A stretch of 64,000 bases of DNA from Tretioscincus oriximinensis (lineage: Eukaryota > Chordata > Lepidosauria > Squamata > Gymnophthalmidae). The notes beneath the pieces were generated by a model. The model ran no database searches. It had not been told where the DNA came from and was given only the letters and a program-made list of their open reading frames with translations. The stretch spans positions 15,830,359-15,894,358 of the forward strand of contig JAJVDF010000001.1 of assembly GCA_022410635.1 (NCBI GenBank), given 5' to 3'. Below are positions 12,311 to 24,179 of this stretch, piece by piece; position 1 is the first letter of the stretch; each line of letters opens with the position of its first letter. The position numbers and the translations under genes are program-made.

Positions 12311-13485
12311 ACGGGCCACAAAAATGGAAATCGTAATTTCTAACCAGGGAAATTGTAACACTATTGTCATTACCATAATAGAAAAAAGTTGATAGCATGC
12401 AGTTTTGTACTCTGTTTCCTATTTACAAGCATCCAGTTTTGATCTCCAGTCAGAACAGTGTAAGCTGCATTGATCTAGTTGATGTACCCAATAGCTGTGA
12501 TGAGATTTGCACTGCATACTGCAAGGATGTGTTAGGAGAAGTAACAACATGATGCATGCATAGCTTCACTGAAATGGTTGGGGGCAGTCTTCCCTTTAGA
12601 TCCTGTCCAATTCCTTATACATCGACAGGGAATTCAGAAGGCAGTGGGCAAGCAGCTTGCACAATGTCCAGCTAACTTGNTAGCTGTACCCATGAACAGT
12701 ACTTACCTGGACCATCCACTGGGTTACTAGAGTTGTTAGAAGTTTTGCATGAACTAAAACACAGCCCAGAGACAGTAATTTGCCTCTTTTGTCTGGTAAC
12801 TTGGATATATTCAAGCAAAGAAGCTAGAATACTGAGGTTGCCTCCTAACTTAGAGTGTTGCAAATGTAATGCACAGGTACATGAATATTAGCTGCCTTCT
12901 CACCATGTGATGAAAATACTTTAGCTAGCTGATGATTGGAACAGATCCAGAATGCAGAGTGAGGAAGCAGAATCTTGGATGCTAAAATTACTTTCTGCTA
13001 AGGAGTATTTGGCATCATTGTATAACTTTTAGACCATCTTTGTAAGGATGGACAATTTCCAAGGGCATATCCAAATCAGGTCAGTTTGTACTGTCAGTCA
13101 GTTTCTGTGAACAGAAAGGCCAAGGAGTTGCTCAGAGGAATACAATCAAAGTTCATTCTTCACATAACATGGCTTATATGGTTCCTTCATGAAATGACCA
13201 GTAAGCCTTTTTGGTCATCTGCCCATTGTTGCTAATGATTTGCACAACACAAGCACAGAGAGAGAGACAAAGACTGGAGACAGCAGCACTTGTGACCAAT
13301 GTAATTTGTTTAGAGAAATTTCAGTCCGTTGCAACACAGCAGTAACATAAAGAGAAGAAAATAATGAAAATTAGGATCTAAGAGAAAGATGGCTCCGAGC
13401 AAGTACCTGGTCTCCTCTAATTTGGTCTCCCTCAGCTCTGCCAGTGGCCTGATCAAGGTTGGTGAAATGATAGAAAAGGGAAAAA
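12311..13485. other. Stretch with no recognised feature
   Basis: About 1.2 kb of AT-rich DNA. Open frames at 12596-12863 on the minus strand have no known motif. Confidence 0.5.
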
Positions 13486-13489
13486 AGTC

Positions 13490-14310
13490 ACATGAACATT
13501 AGAGGCACCCTACTGCATTCACCACAACCCATCTATTACAATATCCTGTCTCACCCAATAGCCCACCAGTTGCTTCCAAGATTCTCAAGCAGAAGATAAA
13601 AGCAAAATCTTCACCTATTCAAATCTCCATGAAATTGGCATTTAAAGACCTTCTGCCAGTCTCTCCAAACTTGGATACAATGTTTGGGTGTCCATTTTCA
13701 GAGCTATTGCTATACCTGTCCTCCATGAAAATAGAGAAAACCCGGCCACAGTTAATCTAATTAAGCATCCTGTCTCATACAGTGGTCTACCTTTATTTTT
13801 TAAACATCTAAAGAAGGAGATCAAGGCAAAACCTTCATTTGTTTGCAATTCCCTGTAAATAGTCTTAGGAGATATTCTTCCTACAGTATTTCTCCAGCCT
13901 GGAGGTGGAACCTGGACATCCATTCTCAATAAGAACATAAGAAGAATCCTTATGTAGTGCAGTAGATCAGACTACATAGACCAGCTTCCAATTTATATAG
14001 GGCTTGACCAAGTGCTTCTGGGCATCTTGATAAAAAACACATGAAAAATCTTAATCTGCTCTCAGCTCCCTTCAAATGGTTTTTGGAGCCACCTTACCTG
14101 ACTCTCCACCCTGGAAATAATATCTAAGCATCCAATGTAGAATGTTAGAGAAGTCTTCCTGGATCCAACCACAGTCCACATTGTCTAGCCTCTTATCTAA
14201 CTAGTGGCCCACCAATAGCTTTTGGTCTTCACAAGCAGAAGACGTGATCTGCTGTCAACACCATACAACTGTCTTTTTGAAGCACCCTATAATCTAGCTT
14301 CATGTCTTAG
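13490..14310 (-). mobile_element. Cluster of CR1 3' fragments, minus strand
   Basis: Read on the minus strand, at least three partial CR1 3' ends lie side by side, at about 13490-13760, 13765-13930 and 13932-14310. Each is marked on the + strand by versions of CCTGTCTCACACAGTGGCCCACCAGTTGCTTC, AAGCAGAAGA..AAAATCTTCACCT and CTCTCCA.ACTTGGA. The copy starting at 13932 keeps the inverted tail GAACATAAGAAGA. They may be independent insertions or an old local rearrangement. Confidence 0.75.
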
Positions 14311-14540
14311 GGACATTTAAACGTTTTAAATAGTTGCTATTTTTAATATTAACTCTTTGTAGGGAATCAGGACAGGAAATCACATGAAAATTGCCAGCTT
14401 ACTAGCTCCTTGTTCTTTTCCCACTGCTGTCTATAAGAGTCCAAAGCATACAAACACACTTCACACAAATGAGATTGTCTAAAGGAAATGTGTTTTAATG
14501 GAGTGATGACAGATAGCTAGTTTTGGAGCCAGGCAGGTTG
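14311..14540. other. No recognised feature
   Basis: AT-rich sequence between repeats, nothing supportable. Confidence 0.45.
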
Positions 14541-14544
14541 GATT

Positions 14545-14975
14545 GTAAATGTTAAGTGGTTCTTTACTGTTTTTTGGTAATTTTATTGCCTTAACTGGTC
14601 TATGTTTTATTGTTTTAAACTGTGTTTTAATGATTACTAGGTTTTTATAGGTCTTCTATTTTTATTTGTCTTTATTCTTGTTACCTGCTAGGGACCATTC
14701 CATGAGAACACAGGTTGTATATTCAACATCAGCAAAGAGTTTTCCATGGTTGAACTGGGTGGGTGAGGACCTCAAAAACAGAAGATCCTTTGCAGCAAGG
14801 AAAGTAGTAAACATTCTGTTGCTTTTGAATTTTGCAAGCAGGAGGAAAAATGAGACAGTAAATAGGTAGAACTTTTTATATTGTTTTCATTGTATTTGTT
14901 TTGTTGCTTTTATTGTTGGCCGCCCTGAGACCTTTGGGTATAGGGCAGGGTATGAATGTAAATAAATAAATAAAA
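14545..14975 (+). mobile_element. LINE/SINE 3' tail with GGCCGCCCTGAGACC motif
   Basis: A T-rich stretch (TTTTATTGTTTTAAACTGTGTTTT) leads, after an unrelated interruption at about 14650-14870, to GTTGGCCGCCCTGAGACC, GGGTATAGGGCAGGGTATGA and an (AAATA)n tail at about 14955-14972. The same tail ends the copy at 39000-39200 and, on the minus strand, the tRNA-headed SINEs at 50880 and 62945. It is probably an L2-like LINE tail; I am not certain of the family. Confidence 0.6.
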
Positions 14976-15750
14976 CTGGTAGAGATTCAGCCAAACTGTT
15001 TGGAGGCTGGTGCTGGATAGATTCATAGACAAGAGTTACCTGTGGGGAAAGTGGCTTCTGTGTGGCAATCTAGCAAAGAAGGATGTGAAGTCAGTAGTCT
15101 TTTTAAAGAAAAAAATATTTCCTGCTTCTTTCTTTTTTGCTCTCAGTAGTGTTTTTTATTTGTTTTTTTTAAAAAATCCTTTACTGTACAATTATTTTTT
15201 TGATCTCTTCTCCTTCTGCTTCATCTCTTTTATATTATTTGAGCCAATATATAATTTTATCTCTCTGTAACCTGCTCTGGTAACCCCTCCACATCAATGG
15301 AGATTCTTTAATCTTCAAAACCTGTAATTGGATATTTAACTTCTACTTTTTGTAAAAAAAAAAATCTATAAAAGTCTCCAGTTTGTAACAAATTTATTCA
15401 ATGTTTTATCCCTTATCAGAATATTTAGCATGTCCATTTCAATTAAGTCTATCAACTTAACATGCCAATCCTCTGTCATGGGAGTTCATTCTTCTTTCCA
15501 CCTCTGAGTATAGATAGTTCTTTCTGCTAATAGTCATATAGGGTAACATTGCATTAACAGTGTCCACATTCTTATTAAACTCTGGTTTCCATGGAAGTGT
15601 CATCTTACATCAATCTAAGAGCTGAAAGGAATAGACACTCATAGAAAGACATGCCTGCTTGTTTCTTAAGACTGTGACAAGTGGAAGTTTGCATGTCTAT
15701 TGTGTTTTGGTCTGAGGATTGTTAACAGAGCCATCACCTGCTTGGTAAAG
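14976..15750. other. AT-rich stretch, no recognised feature
   Basis: Strongly T-rich at 15100-15270. The 86-codon frame there is low-complexity Phe/Leu/Ser and is not a gene. Confidence 0.5.
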
Positions 15751-15754
15751 ATTG

Positions 15755-16165
15755 CTTTAGTAAAGCCATGGTTTTTTTCCCAATAATAGTATGGCTTTTA
15801 GAGTCAGACTATAAGGAAGTCTGGGCACTGGTAATTTGATAATTTTGAATTATGGTGCTGAAGAAGACTTTTGAGAGTTCTTTGGATTAAAAAATGATCA
15901 AATCAACAAATTCTAAAGGAAATAAACCATGATTGTTCATGGAAAGGCAAATCAGGTACTTGTCACTAAATTAGAAGACGCTTACTAGAAAAGACCCTAA
16001 AGTTGGGAAACATGAAAAGAGAATAACCAAGGCTAGAATGGATAGATCATGGAAGAAACAAACATAAGCTTGGCCACACTTTGGGAGGTAGTAGAGGACG
16101 GAGAAGTGGCCTGACATGCTGGGACCCATGGGGACATTAAGAATCAGACATAAACCACTAAAATC
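15755..16165 (+). mobile_element. BovB LINE 3' fragment
   Basis: The order AAAGCCATGGTTTTTTTCC, AGTATGGCTTTTAGAGTCAGACTATAAGGAA, GAAGACTTTTGAGAGTTCTTTGGA, TTCTAAAGGAAATAAACC, and GGTAGTAGAGGACGGAGAAGTGGCCTGACATGCT follows the ORF2 C-terminus and 3' region of BovB (RTE clade). The frame is destroyed. BovB is abundant in squamates and ruminants. Confidence 0.82.
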
Positions 16166-16830
16166 AAACTACTGAACCGCTAAAGAACAACTGGGAATTG
16201 TTCCACAGAGGTGTTGGCAGCTTGCATGCAAATGCTTTAACTGTGTGGCAGTTTCATAGGGGGAGGGAAGAGGAGCTGACTTTTGTTTTCTGTATGTCAG
16301 CCATGTTTAATAGCTGCCTTCTCAATTATACATATTAGCACTACGCCTTGCAGCCTCAGCACTTGTATCAAAGGATGCTCTGGGTATATGAAAGAAATGC
16401 ATTATGATATCCTCTTTAATTTCACAATGACAGCCCATTTTTATCCCTGCTGCACCCCTGCCTCATTTCGAGCAGAAGATGAATGATACTGAGAAAAAGA
16501 AGCAGCTGTCTGGCATTTCTCTGAATCTCCCAATTTGCAAGGCAGCCTTGTCTTCGATTCATTATGCCGGTTGCCATCCAAATGAGGCTCTGAGGAAACA
16601 CAGTGGACGGCTGCTTCTTGGAGCTTGTCACCCGGAGATGATCAGGCCAGTCATCTCCCTGGTGTCCCCCTCATTCAAGGACCAAGTGGCAGCAACTTGT
16701 CTTCCAAATAGCCACAACTTGTCTTCCAAGAGCCAGTCTTTCCAGGCTCTTCTGGTTTCTGATCTATGCCTTTCAACCTTTAGATGTTTTTCTTTTTAGA
16801 AGAAAAACAAGGCATTTCTGGAAGAGGGAA
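16166..16830. other. Stretch with no recognised gene
   Basis: A 106-codon + strand frame at 16479-16799 and a 69-codon minus frame at 16422-16631 overlap each other. Neither shows a recognisable domain or splice context. I do not support either as a gene. Confidence 0.45.
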
Positions 16831-16832
16831 GC

Positions 16833-17010
16833 TTAAGAACTTAAGAATGGGGTAATAGCTCATCTAGTCCAGCACTCTGTTTCACACAGGGCCCCACTAA
16901 TTGCACCAGCACAGTCTGAAACAGAAGAAGGCAAAATCTTCACCTGTTCACCTCCCTGCAAATAGATGGAGCAACCCGGAGGCAGTATCAAAAGATCCAT
17001 CCTAGTAGCT
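16833..17010 (-). mobile_element. CR1 LINE 3' end, minus strand
   Basis: The + strand shows the complement of the CR1 terminus: TCATCTAGTCCAGCACTCTGTTTCACACAG, GAAGGCAAAATCTTCACCTGTTCA and CTCCCTGCAAATAGATGGAGC. Confidence 0.75.
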
Positions 17011-17049
17011 ATTTATATTCTTGGTGTCCATGAATGCATAGGGGGAGCT

Positions 17050-17475
17050 TGTGATTGGGCCTATGAATGTGCTTAGTTGGAGAGGCAGGCAGGATGCATG
17101 TAAAGATCATTTGCAGAGAGTGAAAAGTAGATGAAGGTTTTGCCTGTATGTTTCTAAGGAGAACAGATGAATCAATGGCTGCTCAAATCAATGCCTAGGT
17201 TCCACTTCTAGGTTGAAGAGACAAGCGCCATTTGCATGAATTTGAGAACGGGTAAAGGTTTTCCTTCTCTTGCTTGAGACGTCCAGAAGCAATTAGTGAT
17301 CACTGTGTGAATCAGAAGGCTGCAGTAATTGTTTCACACTTGACCTAATTATGTTCCAGAAAGTGGTCTAAGGAATCTGTTGTCCACGTGCCATTCTGGG
17401 CTAGTATTAAATTAATTTCTGGAACAAAATAAATGGATTCTGGCCTGATCCAGTAGGATTGCTCTTTCGACAGAA
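17050..17475 (+). mobile_element. CR1 LINE 3' end, interrupted
   Basis: GGCAGGCAGGATGCATGTAAAGATCATTTGCAGAGAG and TGAAGGTTTTGCCTGTATG resemble the CR1 3' region. After unrelated sequence it resumes as GGTTTTCCTTCTCTTGCTTGAGACGTCCAGAAGCAATT and ends in CTGGCCTGATCCAGTAGGATTGCTCTTT. It points away from the minus-strand copy at 16833. Confidence 0.62.
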
Positions 17476-17724
17476 GCAAAAAAAATCCTTGGTTACACTG
17501 TTTTCCTGTATAAGTCTATGCCAGTTTGTACTTATCTGCTTTGATGGAGGCAGTTTTGTTTAAAATAATGTAATTTCTTCAGGACATCCTTTGTTCAGTC
17601 CTTCTTTGGAATATTCCTCCCATGCCTGGTTCAGTTTTCTAGAAGTGTACATTTCTAAATCCTTTTCTTATGGATGTGTAATAGTAAAATGTGTATCAGA
17701 AGTATACCTCCTTATTTAGAACAC

Positions 17725-18425
17725 AGCACAAGTACATAAGCAGAAGCCCTGCTGTACCAGGCCAGTTAATGTGCACACAGCAACTCATCACTTGCTTCGG
17801 GACATCTCAAGCAGAAGACAAATGTCTTCAGGACCCTGGTCACATTCTTAAGTAATCCTAAGTGTATCCAAAGTCACTTTGAAAAAATCAGTGGCAGGTG
17901 GGGAGAGGCACAGGGTAGAGATGGGAGTCAATGGGAGGAGGTGGAACCACTGGAGAAAGGGAGAGATCTGAAGTTGAATCCTGTTAGCAGCATCCACATC
18001 CTGCCTCACTCTTTCATTGCTCATCAGAATATTAAAACTGTTGGCCAGGGACAGTAGCAAAGGGTGTGCGGTCTGTGTGTACCAAAGTGAATTCAAACTC
18101 ACCCTTAAATATCCTTAAAATGGGTTGAATTAGGATTACTTAATAGGTGTGAAACCATGGCACTGCTCTCAATTCCCTGGTGTAAGCTACAGACATCTAA
18201 TCTGCCTCTCTAAGTTGGAGATAATAACTAAGCCTCTATTTTAGATACAATCATAAGAAGAAGTTCTGCTGAACTATGCTAGAGCCCACCTAATACAACA
18301 TTCCACCTCTCACAGTGGCCCACCAGTTCTGGGCATCTTAAGCAGATGTTGACCTGCTCTTAAATTCTACAAATAACCTTTAGAGGTATCCTGTCTCTCT
18401 CTTCAACCTGGAGACAGTACTATAT
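17725..18425 (-). mobile_element. CR1 3' fragments, minus strand, interrupted
   Basis: Two minus-strand CR1 3' ends are visible on the + strand: ACATAAGCAGAAGCCCTGCTGTACCAGGCC at 17735-17765 continuing around 18165-18245, and CATAAGAAGAAGTTCTGCTGAACTATGC at 18252-18280 continuing to a CTTCAACCTGGAGACAGTACTAT end at about 18422. The DNA at about 17840-18160 does not match CR1 and appears to interrupt the first copy. Confidence 0.7.
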
Positions 18426-19195
18426 AACAACAACATTTATTTATAAGGATTACATAAGAACCGTATGACCAGAGTGCAGAAGACTCCTTCCTGTCTCTTA
18501 ATATGGTNGTTCTGTTCCTACTTTCCAGCATTCTGACCGTGTTCCCAGACAGAAACTCAGTAAGACTATTCCTTTTTGAAAGTAATAAGAATATAAATAA
18601 CTATGGATGTCATCTTATAGGTAAACATGTCCTACTAATGATCCTACAAATTTAAACTGATAATTCAATGTACATCAGCAATTCTATCTCCAAGGCAAGT
18701 CTGGAAGTTCTCAGGATGCAGCTGAAATGGCACCTTCAGAGCTGTTGCCTATTCAACTGCAACCATAGCAAAAACAAATCATAAAAGATGCTTTTTAGAA
18801 ATTAGAACGAAATAGTATTTATTGGAAGATTTTTCACCCATTGCAACCTTATTATGTTAAATGCCAAGTGCTTTGCCTTTTTGGACGCTTACCATGCTGT
18901 GCCTTGTAATGTAATTTACCTCAAAACTTTATATATTATTTCTTCCCATATTGCCTGGCAAAGGTGACCAAGAGTAATAAAACCAGAAAACCGGAAATAA
19001 TGTTCAGTAAAATAATGTACTGAAAATGCATGCAGAAATAAAAAACAGAGACTTTCAAACAAGATTCCCCTTCAAAGGCACCGCTGTAAACATAACAATC
19101 GTAGGATGAAAATCTTTTTATTAAGCATAAAAAACCTGGTTAAAGACAGAAAGCAGCGGGTAGATATAAAACAATTCCCATCATGAAGAGGTATA
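18426..19195. other. Stretch with no recognised feature
   Basis: AT-rich DNA with one N; nothing supportable. Confidence 0.5.
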
Positions 19196-19199
19196 GCAA

Positions 19200-19420
19200 C
19201 CTGGGTCCCCCATGGACTGGTGTCTTTCAATACAATTGTAAGTGATTTAAAACCAGATGTGGATGATCAAACGACCACCTTGGCTTGTGGCACCGAATCA
19301 TGGTAAAAAGGAAAGGAGACTTAACAGCTACAGAAGAATCTCTGGAATGGCAGATTAGTAGCAAATGCTGTGCTTGGATGGTGTGTAAAATGATGCACAT
19401 TGTAGCAAAACTTAAACATA
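19200..19420 (+). mobile_element. CR1 LINE internal fragment (RT region)
   Basis: AAGTGATTTAAAACCAGATGTGGATGATCAA, a degraded equivalent of the RT active-site surroundings, and TGTGTAAAATGATGCACATTGTAGCAAAACTT correspond in order to 49530-49730 of the long CR1. It is too degraded to translate. Confidence 0.65.
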
Positions 19421-20248
19421 AAGTCAAACAAGGTGTCAGCTTGAGCTTGCACTTTTGATTTTAAATAACATACAACCCAAATCCAATCCAGGGGATCACT
19501 GTGGTTGCTCATTTGTTTAGATTGTAGTTTCAAGTTTGAATTAAATACAGTCTTTGAAATTTTAGCTTTTCTAAAATAAATAAATCGCCCATTGGAGTCA
19601 TGTCTGGCAAGAGCCCAAGGAAAGAGAAAATAAAGGCTTTTTATACACGGTGTTACTAATGGAGTATAAGGAGTTCAGCAGTCCATGCTGTCCTCATGAG
19701 ACCAATGTTAGTACAGCTCTGTGCGAAGGACCCTCTGAATCAGATTAGTGGTTGACCAGATCAATCAGTTTCACGTTCATGGCAACACCATCTAATCTGG
19801 ATTAAGCAGTGGTTCTGTACATAAGCATGTAGACCAGCTTGTATGAGGATGTGCATGACTACAAAATAACATGGTAAGTTAAACTCATTTTTTTCAAAAA
19901 GACCCCCCTATCAGAGCGGTCTCATAGCACTTAAGCTTTATAACTTGCGTTTTCATAGTCTAGGGGCCCTTCCCCGTAACATGTTTTGCCTCACAGTTTC
20001 TTTTAAAGTCCGGAAATGCATGTTTATGGTCCTGCCTCATCTACCTCAAGTTTCCACTCTGCTCTGAAACATTGCCTAACAGTCTTGTCACATGACAAGC
20101 TCCATAAAGGGCTTGTCTTACTACAATTCTCAGCAGTCTCTGCATGCCAAAAGCCAATTAATATTTACACATATCCTCGAAATCTCGCAAGATTTGCCAT
20201 GTTCACATTACTGAATGACTCCACGAAATGTTTTTTATTATTATAGAA
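19421..20248. other. Stretch with no recognised feature
   Basis: About 0.8 kb, no supportable gene or repeat. Confidence 0.5.
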
Positions 20249-20249
20249 A

Positions 20250-20682
20250 TGAACATAAGAACATAAGAAGAGCCACACTGGATCAGGCCACAGCCCATCA
20301 AGTCCAGCATTCTGTGTCACACAGAGGCCCAACAGATGCACCTGGGCAGTCCGAACAGAGGAAAGCAAAATATGCTCCTGTTCATGACTCCCTGCAAATG
20401 GTATCTCAGGAGTCCTGCCTGTTGCTCCATCCCAGAGGCAACATCCAGATATCCCTCCTAGTACCCATTTATACCCTTGGTGTCCATAAACCTGTCTAGT
20501 CCTGTCTTGAAACTATCCAAGCTGTTAGCTACCACTACCTCTTCAGGAAGTAAATTCCACAGGCCGATGACCCTCTGGGTGAAAAAACACTTTCCTTTGT
20601 CTGTTCTCACTTTTCTACCCAACAGATTTAAGGAGTGCCCTCTGGTCCTTGTGTTGTGTGATAAAATGTCCACTGTTGAATT
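20250..20682 (-). mobile_element. CR1 LINE 3' end, minus strand, well preserved
   Basis: The best-preserved CR1 terminus. The + strand begins with ACATAAGAACATAAGAAGAGCC (the inverted TTATGTTC tail) and continues through AGTCCAGCATTCTGTGTCACACAGAGGCCC, CAGGAGTCCTGCCTGTTGC, ATCCAAGCTGTTAGCTACCACTACCTC and TGGTCCTTGTGTTGTGTGATAAAATGTC. Minus-strand translation of the last part gives the C-terminal ORF2 block with RGHSLNLLGRKVRTDKGK and FFTQRVIGLWNLLP motifs, close to 50130-50260. Confidence 0.9.
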
Positions 20683-21880
20683 GCACAAACTGCTGTGGCT
20701 AGAAATTCCGCAACAGCAGAGCTTTTTAGTGAGTGGATTGCTGAACATTCATGACCTCTTGAGGTGGATTAAAAGTGATGTTTCTTCCACCTCGCTAATG
20801 ATTGTGGGGGTGGGGTGGGAGTGGGGAGAAACCCTAAGTCTACTTCTTTGATGTAAAACAAGTGCCTAAGAACAGGTTTTTGGTAGCAACCTGTATTCCT
20901 GAATGTCAATAAAAATGCAAATTGGTTGGTGTTGAGGTGTTAAGTTCAGTATATGGATGGTTTTAAAGCTTTATTGCAACTGGAAGTGTAAACCTGTCAG
21001 AGGGTTGCAACATAAAGAAATAGTGGCTGGAACCAGAAAGGAGAGATTATTAATCCAAAAGAGCCCCCTTGAGGCTGAGGATGTAAACTGTTATTGTATT
21101 ATTTATGTATTAAGGAAACCATTATCTCTGTTCAGCTTCTTGAATTTATTAGCTTCAGAGTGGACCTTCTTGAACTTCTTGAGTTTCACAGTTTTAGAAA
21201 TCAGAATAGGAAAGAACAACCTAAAATTACCCAGGAATTGTATTATGTACTTGTATGCATTCCCCTGTACCCTAAATTATGTTGTGTTATGTGTATGTGT
21301 GTGTGATTCTTCCTCCGTCCTTTTCTGGACAGTGGCTTTGCCTAGAGGACTGAATGAGCATAATTGAACAATAACTCAGGGTTACTGGAGAAAATCCTGG
21401 CCATAATAGGAAGCACTGCAGTTGTATAATGCAGCCCTCTCCAGGGGAGATTATTTTTATTAAAATCTGGGGTGGTGGCAAATGCTGAGATTAACTTCAT
21501 TTTTAATGGATAGTTCCCTCTGGGGGCTTGAGAGCAAAGATGTTTAGAATTGCTCCCACATGCTGAGATGCTGGCGTTGCTTGCTGATTTGTGTACACAT
21601 GCACACACGTCCTAAGGATGCCTAGGAGCAAATGTTCTTCCAAAGAAAGAGACCTTGAAAAAATACAGGTTACTGAAATGAAAAATATTTTAGAGCAACG
21701 GGTTGAGCAAGATCTGACTCTTCCTATCAGATCTACCACCAGAATTAATGGTGGTCTGTGTGTCTGCGAAGCATCAGAGATAAGGACATCCTCAACAGTA
21801 GTAGATTGGGAAGGATAGGGCCAAAACTGTTTAAGAAGACTATTATTTATTTGATTGGGAAGCAAAGGACCCTGTATGAT
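20683..21880. other. Stretch with no recognised gene
   Basis: About 1.2 kb. Frames of 124, 136 and 120 codons occur here but carry no recognisable motif and overlap on opposite strands. A short (GT)n run lies at about 21291-21305. Confidence 0.45.
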
Positions 21881-21884
21881 TTCT

Positions 21885-22305
21885 GTTTAGTCTATATAGT
21901 CAATGTGATTGTTTTCCCAATGGTAATGTATGGATATAAGAGTCAGACCATAAGGAAGGCTGAGCACTGAAGAACTGATGCCTTTGAAGACATGAAGACT
22001 TTGAGAATTCCTTGAACTAAAAGGAGATTGAAATAGTTAGTATTAAAGAAAACCAAACCTGATGGTGCATTGGAAGGACACATAATGAGAAGAGAGGGCT
22101 CCACTGGAAAAGGTTCTATTTCTGGGAAAGATTGAAGACAAAAGAAGAAGGGAATAGCTGACGGTGCGGTAGATAGGTAGTATTATGGAAGCAACAACAT
22201 GACCTTGACCAGACTTCTGGAAGCAGTGAAAGGCAGAGGGATCTTGTGTGCTGTGGTCAATGTGGTCTCCAAGAGTCAGATACAAACGGATAGCTGAACA
22301 GCAGT
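21885..22305 (+). mobile_element. BovB LINE 3' fragment
   Basis: AATGTATGGATATAAGAGTCAGACCATAAGGAAGGCTGAGCACTGAAGAACTGATGCCTTTGAA is the conserved C-terminal RT-proximal block of BovB, followed by CACTGGAAAAGGTTCTATTTCTGGGAAAGATTGAAG and ATCTTGTGTGCTGTGGTCAATGTGGTCTCCAAGAGTCAGA. The frame is disrupted. This is the longest BovB piece in the window. Confidence 0.87.
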
Positions 22306-22324
22306 AACATTTCATCTGGAATAG

Positions 22325-22530
22325 TGCAGAATCCTACTAAATCAGGTCCATGGTCCATTTGTCCAGCAGGACGTCCTCCCAGTAGCCATCAGTCACACTG
22401 GGAATCCCACCAGCAGGACTTCAGTATTTAGTTTTCTTTTTTCACAGTCTCTCAGCACCTAGTCCTAAGAGACAAGCTACTTCCTGTTGCCTTCAGGGTG
22501 AATGGCTATTGATAGTCTTAATTATATGTT
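22325..22530 (-). mobile_element. CR1-like 3' end, minus strand
   Basis: AATCAGGTCCATGGTCCATTTGTCCAGCAGGAC and CCACCAGCAGGACTTCAGTA resemble the complement of a CR1 terminus, from a different subfamily than the other copies. Moderate similarity only. Confidence 0.5.
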
Positions 22531-22679
22531 TTGACTCAAGCTCCTGAAAGGACTACCGGAAATAGTGTCTTCAATTCAAACTAAATGCTGCCTGGACATC
22601 TGTGACCACTAGTGAGACCAAGATTGTTGATAGTAGGGGATTGAAAGATTGTTGTTAATGACTATGAGGGATACAAAAT

Positions 22680-22960
22680 GGAGATACTTGAGGCCTAAGT
22701 CATTCAGGGTCTTATACAGTAGATTAAAGTTTTCACGTTGAGTTGTATTCTATACCAAATTGGCAGCCAGTGCATCTCTTTTTAGACTAACACAATGTGT
22801 GTCCAACCAGTTGATCCATCATCAGTCTATCTGCTGAGTTCTGCAGCAGCAACTTCCAGAACATTTTCAAGGACAGATCCAGAAAGAATGCATTATAGTA
22901 GTCCAATCAGGAAGTTACCAGAGCATGCGTTATTGTGGCCAGATCGTCCCTGGATAGAAG
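22680..22960 (+). repeat. Reptile interspersed repeat with GCAGTAGTCCAATC-like motif
   Basis: AGTCATTCAGGGTCTTATACAGTAGATTAAA, AATTGGCAGCCAGTGCATCTC and GCATTATAGTAGTCCAATCAGGAAGTTACCAGAGCATG follow one another as in a common amniote LINE-derived repeat that I recognise by these phrases but cannot assign to a family with certainty. Confidence 0.55.
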
Positions 22961-23930
22961 TGGTTGTAAATGGTGAACCAGACATAACTGGTAATAGGTA
23001 ATAATAATCTCGGATCATTACTGTCAAACTCTACAAACATGTTGATCTTTCCCCCAGCCAGTGGGCAAAACCTGATCCAAAGTTCCTACAGGTTCGTGCA
23101 GAAAAAGCCATGGGGAAAGGCAAGGGAGGGAGAGCCATGTACTATATAGTAGAATGACAAATATAGCAGCACAGTGGACAGGTTGATACTCATACAGTAT
23201 TTGATTACAAGATGCAGCAAGAGTAGGTGCATCTGCTGAGGAATTTGACAGCATGATGAAATTAAAAAAGTCACAAAACTAGCTATTTTTATGTTTATTG
23301 TGTTTGGGTTTTTTTACTGTCAGCTCCTCTATGCAAGGATGAATATAAGAGCAAATGTAGAATTTGGATGTTAACATTCATTTGGGGTTGGCTAAATAAA
23401 CCAGCAAGTTTAGAGGTGACTCAAATCAAGGAATAATGCTTGCTGCTGACCTACAGTACAGAGATAGAATTAAATCTGAATCAAAAAAAGGTTTTTTCTT
23501 TTCTGCTTTCCATTTTTCTAGCATCAGGTTTTATCCAGTGAGTCTTGTCTTCTCAATGCGCAGAATATTTGAACTTCTGCTTAGTCCTTCCAATTACCAG
23601 TAAAGTTGATATCATCTCCTTGCAGTCCAGAGAGCTCTTAAAAATCTTCTCTAGCAATCCATTGATAGACTTTCCAGGGAATTTATTTCAAGTCCTAATT
23701 TGCATATGAAAAATAGATTTGGGAAACTGGGAGTGGGGGCAAATTAATATACAAGTAACTGGCCTGGTCAGGTACCGTGCAATTGATTGTGTTTGTACAA
23801 TCCATTACAACCCAAATCCTTCTGAAATCAGCAAGGAAGCTCCTCTATTTTATTGTTGTGTAAACCGTGTTTAGATTAACATAATCTGTTTGCTGTGCTA
23901 CTCTCATGCCCCTATGGCCTTGAGCATGGA
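22961..23930. other. Stretch with no recognised feature
   Basis: About 1 kb with nothing supportable. Confidence 0.5.
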
Positions 23931-23932
23931 CA

Positions 23933-24014
23933 TATACTGCTCAAAACAATTAAGGGAACGCTTCAACATAACAGTCTAACTCCAAGTGTTCCCTTAATTG
24001 TTTTGAGCAGTATA
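23933..24014. mobile_element. 82-bp palindromic Tc1/mariner-like MITE
   Basis: The ends are exact inverted repeats: TATACTGCTCAAAACAATTA at the left, continuing with AGGGAAC, is mirrored at the right by GTTCCCT and TAATTGTTTTGAGCAGTATA. The spacer is about 28 bases. The outermost TA on each side fits the TA target duplication of Tc1/mariner transposases. With no coding room, it can only have been moved by a transposase from elsewhere. The left and right arms are almost unaltered, so the copy is fairly young or under little decay. Confidence 0.9.
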
Positions 24015-24179
24015 GATTGCCTTTAAAACCCACAGTAAAGTGGTGGAATTCATGAATATTTTTTTTCTGACAGTAGTTCCATGATCTTTCTTATCTATAA
24101 TGTAATACAAGTCTTATTATATTTCAGATGATTTACTTTTGAAAGGTCAGTCATCTGTTTGAGAAAGGATAGGTGGGTT

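Noticed and set aside
11483..12343. Five overlapping open frames of 85-134 codons in the 11.4-12.3 kb block
   Set aside because: They arise from GC-rich inverted repeats. Similar peptides on opposite strands are the expected product of palindromes, and no domain is recognisable.
16479..16799. 106-codon frame as a possible novel exon or gene
   Set aside because: Overlapped by a minus-strand frame, no domain, no flanking splice signals that would define an exon.
20477..20851. 124-codon + strand frame
   Set aside because: It is the antisense of the CR1 3' end at 20250-20682 plus low-complexity flank.
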